Assembly (NCBI RefSeq): GCF_025252405.1
Contig: NZ_CP104307.1
Location: forward strand, 1,054,001 to 1,118,000
Direction of reading: 5' to 3'
Source: Flavobacterium sp. TR2
Lineage (GTDB): Bacteria; Bacteroidota; Bacteroidia; Flavobacteriales; Flavobacteriaceae
DNA: 64,000 bases
Below the pieces are notes generated by a model that was given only the letters and a program-made list of their open reading frames with translations, made no database searches and had not been told where the DNA came from. The translations under genes and the position numbers were made by a program. Shown here in pieces: positions 61,659 to 64,000 of this stretch. Position 1 is the first letter of the stretch; each line of letters begins with the position of its first letter.

Positions 61659-62909
61659 ATGACAAAGGAGTTTGTTGATGTTTTAGTGATTGGTGCGGGA
61701 CCGTCTGGATGTGTTTCGGCATCGTATCTTTTTAAAAACAATGTTAAAGTTAAAGTTGTAGAAAAAACGAAGTTTCCGAGACTTGTAGTAGGAGAAAGCC
61801 TTATTCCGCGAGTAATGGATCATTTTGCTGAGGCAGAATTGTTTGACGCTCTTGATGCGATGAACTTCGAAAAAAAATTAGGCGCTCGTTTTATTAGAGG
61901 CGAAGAAATCTGCAATTTTGATTTCAGCGTAAAATTTGGAAAAGGCTGGGACTGGACTTGGCAGGTTCCAAGAGCTGATTTTGACAATACAATGGCTCAG
62001 GAAGTGATAAGAAAAGGAATTGATTTGGAGTTTGAAACAGAAGTTCTGGAAGTTTCTTTTGAAGGAAAAAAATCGAAAACTATTGTAAAAGATGCGGCCG
62101 GAAACCTAAAAGAAATTCACGCCAATTTTATTATTGATTCTAGCGGATACGGACGCGTTTTGCCAAGACTTTTAGATTTGGACACACCTTCAAAATTAGA
62201 TCCGCATTCTTCTATTTTTACCCATGTTAAAGACATTAATAGAGAAGAAGGCGTGGAGGGAACTCAAATTTCTTTTGATATTCTGGAAACTGAAGTTTGG
62301 CTTTGGGTAATTCCGTTTTCTAACGGAAATACAAGTTTGGGTGTTGTTGGCCCGACAGATTTTATCAATTCTCTTTCTGAAAATAAAGATAATGCTGAGG
62401 CTTTGCGAAATGCCATTCAAAAATCAGATTATTATATTAAAAGATTTGCAGGAACAGAATTTTTGTTTGAGCCAGTTAAATTAGAAAATTACTCAAGAGC
62501 TGTAAAAAGAATGTACGGTGACGGTTTTGCCTTAACAGGAAACAGTTCAGAATTCTTAGATCCAGTTTTCTCTTCTGGAGTTGCGTTTGCAACAGAATCG
62601 GGAATGCTGGCGGCAAAATTATATTTGAAAGAATCACAAGGAATTCCGGTAGATTGGGAAGTGGAATTTACACAATACATGAAACGCGGAATTGCTGTTT
62701 TTACGACTTATGTTCAAGAATGGTACACAGGAAATCTGCAGACATTATTCTTCCATCAGCCGGAAAATCCAGAAGTAAAAGAAAAAATATGTGCCGTTTT
62801 AGCAGGTTATGTGTGGAACGAAGAAAATTCGTTTGTCAAGAAACACGATCACGTAATTGCCAATATGGCCTATTTACTGAATATGCAAAAAGAACAAAGC
62901 CCTGAATAA
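61659..62909 (+). CDS. FAD-dependent halogenase/monooxygenase-like protein
   Basis: A 416-residue flavoprotein of the tryptophan-halogenase-like superfamily. It has GAGPSG (12-17), KFPRLVVGESL (38-48) and the WxWxIP motif WLWVIP (214-219) that blocks oxygenase chemistry in flavin halogenases, with a candidate active-site Lys at 72 or 73 in EKKLGARF. Some flexirubins are chlorinated, so it may chlorinate the aryl ring; hydroxylation is the alternative. It is divergent from the ammonia-lyase gene and is followed by its own terminator, which overlaps the stop. Confidence 0.82.
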   Translation: MTKEFVDVLVIGAGPSGCVSASYLFKNNVKVKVVEKTKFPRLVVGESLIPRVMDHFAEAELFDALDAMNFEKKLGARFIRGEEICNFDFSVKFGKGWDWTWQVPRADFDNTMAQEVIRKGIDLEFETEVLEVSFEGKKSKTIVKDAAGNLKEIHANFIIDSSGYGRVLPRLLDLDTPSKLDPHSSIFTHVKDINREEGVEGTQISFDILETEVWLWVIPFSNGNTSLGVVGPTDFINSLSENKDNAEALRNAIQKSDYYIKRFAGTEFLFEPVKLENYSRAVKRMYGDGFALTGNSSEFLDPVFSSGVAFATESGMLAAKLYLKESQGIPVDWEVEFTQYMKRGIAVFTTYVQEWYTGNLQTLFFHQPENPEVKEKICAVLAGYVWNEENSFVKKHDHVIANMAYLLNMQKEQSPE

Positions 62910-62926
62910 TCAGGGCTTTGTTTATT
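62893..62926 (+). terminator. Intrinsic terminator at the end of the flavoprotein gene
   Basis: AACAAAGCCCTGA (62893-62905) pairs perfectly with TCAGGGCTTTGTT (62910-62922) around ATAA; the stop codon is in the loop. A T-rich tail follows. Confidence 0.93.
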
Positions 62927-62939
62927 TAGAAAAGGATTC

Positions 62940-63115
62940 ATTCCGTAGGAATGTCTGGTCGGTAGAAAAAAAATTGAGTTTCGATAATACGTTCCGTAGG
63001 AACGTTTGATTAATTGATTTGTTTATATCATTTGCGTTAATCAGATGTCCCTACAGGACATAATGCAAAACGAACTATATATTTTTTTCTACCGATCAGA
63101 CATTCCTAACGGAAT
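62940..63115. repeat. 176-bp element with 34-bp inverted ends and four nested palindromes
   Basis: The left end ATTCCGTAGGAATGTCTGG onward to the poly-A (62940-62973) is the reverse complement of 63082-63115 with one indel and one change. Inside and at the ends are four palindromes, CATTCCGTAGGAATG (62939-62953), CGTTCCGTAGGAACG (62990-63004), ATGTCCCTACAGGACAT (63045-63061) and ATTCCTAACGGAAT (63102-63115). No coding frame. It fills the gap between the flavoprotein terminator and the mutarotase gene. Confidence 0.85.
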
Positions 63116-63125
63116 ATTTAATGAA

Positions 63126-63461
63126 TTATAATCCGAATATTTTATCCATTAAAATCCATTTTTGTCCTGGTTTAGCCCAAGGTAAAGCTTGTTGGAATTT
63201 CCACATTAAGTTTTCCCATTCCTGAACTTTTTCGTTTGCTGCGTCGGCTTGGTCTTTCTTTTCGAAAGTAAAATCGGCATCTGCTTCGATGATCATAAAC
63301 AATCGATTTCCTGTGCAGTAAATATCCAGTACTTCAATTCCAGCATTTTGAATGCTTTTTTTAATTTCTGGCCAGACATTTTCATGCAGTTCTTTGTATG
63401 CTGCAATTAAATCAGCATCATCTTTTAAATCTAACGCCAGACAGAATTTTTGTGCTGCCAT
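63126..63461 (-). CDS. L-rhamnose mutarotase-type protein
   Basis: A 111-residue dimeric-barrel protein of the RhaM/YiiL family that interconverts anomers of L-rhamnose or L-fucose. The core motif is CLALDLKDDADLIAAYKELH with the active-site His in KELHENVWPEI, and the tail carries WAKPGQKWILMDKIF. It lies 4 nt after the adjoining fumarylacetoacetate-hydrolase-family gene, so it is a late gene of a deoxysugar operon that starts beyond the window. Confidence 0.87.
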   Translation of the reverse strand: MAAQKFCLALDLKDDADLIAAYKELHENVWPEIKKSIQNAGIEVLDIYCTGNRLFMIIEADADFTFEKKDQADAANEKVQEWENLMWKFQQALPWAKPGQKWILMDKIFGL

Positions 63462-63465
63462 AATT

Positions 63466-64000
63466 TTATTTTTGCTGGTAAGCTACGGCAGTCTGCTTGC
63501 TTGTGCCTAAACCTTCAATTCCTAACTCGATTACGTCACCTGCTTTAATATAAATCGGATCTGGCTTAATTCCTAATCCAACTCCCGGAGGTGTTCCTGT
63601 ACTGATTACATCGCCAGGAAGCAATGTCATAAATTGGCTTAAGTAATGTACTAAAAAAGGAATTTTGAAAATCAAGTTTGATGTATTGCTGTTTTGGAAA
63701 GTTTTTCCGTTTACAGTAAGCCACATTTTAAGATTATTTACGTCGCCTACTTCGTCTGGAGTTGCCATGATTGGTCCAAGAGGAGCAAAGGTATCAGAAC
63801 CTTTTCCTTTTGCCCATTGTCCGCCGCGCTCGATTTGAAATGCTCTTTCGCTGTAATCATTTAGAAGGCAGTATCCGGCAATATGGTTTGGAGCATCTTC
63901 TTCAGAAACGTAGCTTGCTTTTTTGCCCACCACAAATGCCAATTCTACTTCCCAATCTGTTTTTTCGCTGTTTTTTGGGATGATCAAATTGTCATTTGGC
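63466..64000 (-). CDS. Fumarylacetoacetate hydrolase family protein (partial, 5' end outside)
   Basis: The C-terminal part (about 178 codons) of an enzyme family of roughly 280-290 residues; the frame is open to the right edge, so the start is missing. Metal ligands of the family are visible in EVELAFVVGKKA and LLNDYSERAFQ, and STGTPPGVGLG is the terminal motif. With a rhamnose-type mutarotase it probably hydrolyses or cleaves a diketo-deoxy sugar acid of non-phosphorylated L-fucose or L-rhamnose breakdown. The substrate is inferred from the neighbour only. Confidence 0.85.
   Translation of the reverse strand, partial: PNDNLIIPKNSEKTDWEVELAFVVGKKASYVSEEDAPNHIAGYCLLNDYSERAFQIERGGQWAKGKGSDTFAPLGPIMATPDEVGDVNNLKMWLTVNGKTFQNSNTSNLIFKIPFLVHYLSQFMTLLPGDVISTGTPPGVGLGIKPDPIYIKAGDVIELGIEGLGTSKQTAVAYQQK

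Noticed and set aside
62654..62905. An 83-codon plus-strand frame within the halogenase-like gene
   Set aside because: Out-of-frame shadow of the conserved C-terminus.

Overview
The window is a 64 kb chromosomal segment from a Bacteroidota bacterium, almost certainly a Flavobacterium close to but not identical with F. johnsoniae. Grounds: AT-rich DNA, -7 promoter boxes of the TAnnTTTG type, many TTG starts, a SprE/PorW lipoprotein of the type IX secretion/gliding system beside a bactofilin and a split F-type ATP synthase operon, and a complete flexirubin pigment cluster with a tyrosine ammonia-lyase very like the one I remember from F. johnsoniae. Species identity is inference from memory of those proteins, not a search.

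Layout. 1-5.3 kb: DUF4254 protein and a family 9 glycosyltransferase, a small membrane protein, a ferredoxin-reductase-like flavoprotein (minus strand) and a DUF5687 membrane protein with its ABC ATPase. 6.1-15.0 kb: sprE, bactofilin, an AtpZ-like protein, a small membrane protein, then atpB-E-F-H-A-G (atpD and atpC are not here). 15.0-15.7 kb: a gene-free stretch with a strong terminator, a long palindrome and a six-copy 43/46-nt hairpin repeat. 15.7-27.5 kb: housekeeping and envelope genes (GNAT, flippase, dut, sugar nucleotidyltransferase, TPR protein, DUF4292 lipoprotein, EnvC-like protein, CBS protein, rbfA, LolC/E-like permease, MATE pump) and a small two-gene unit of unknown function behind a palindrome. 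27.5-28.5 kb: dusB.

28.7-62.9 kb is the flexirubin (aryl polyene plus dialkylresorcinol) cluster, nearly all on the minus strand. Inferred flow: tyrosine ammonia-lyase makes 4-coumarate; a PaaK-like adenylating enzyme activates an aryl acid; two acyl carrier proteins, three active ketosynthases, one catalytically dead ketosynthase (chain-length-factor type), FabG and three hotdog proteins extend the polyene; DarA and DarB make the dialkylresorcinol; acyltransferase candidates (LPLAT, BtrH-like protein, PlsC module) could join the halves; an MMPL/RND exporter, LolA-like carrier, lipoprotein, two beta-barrels and an ABC-2 exporter could move product to the outer membrane. A halogenase/monooxygenase-like flavoprotein is divergently transcribed from the ammonia-lyase gene around a 26-bp palindrome. 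Two genes inside the cluster (a SUKH-like protein and an unknown lipoprotein) look like later insertions.

The right edge (63.1-64 kb) starts a deoxysugar-acid catabolic locus: an L-rhamnose mutarotase-type protein and a fumarylacetoacetate-hydrolase-family enzyme cut by the window end.

Intergenic regions carry several families of palindromic repeats (around 28.6, 36.8, 41.5, 44.6, 55.2-55.4, 57.8 and 62.9-63.1 kb), the least explained DNA in the window. No rRNA, tRNA, CRISPR array, prophage or transposase gene was found.
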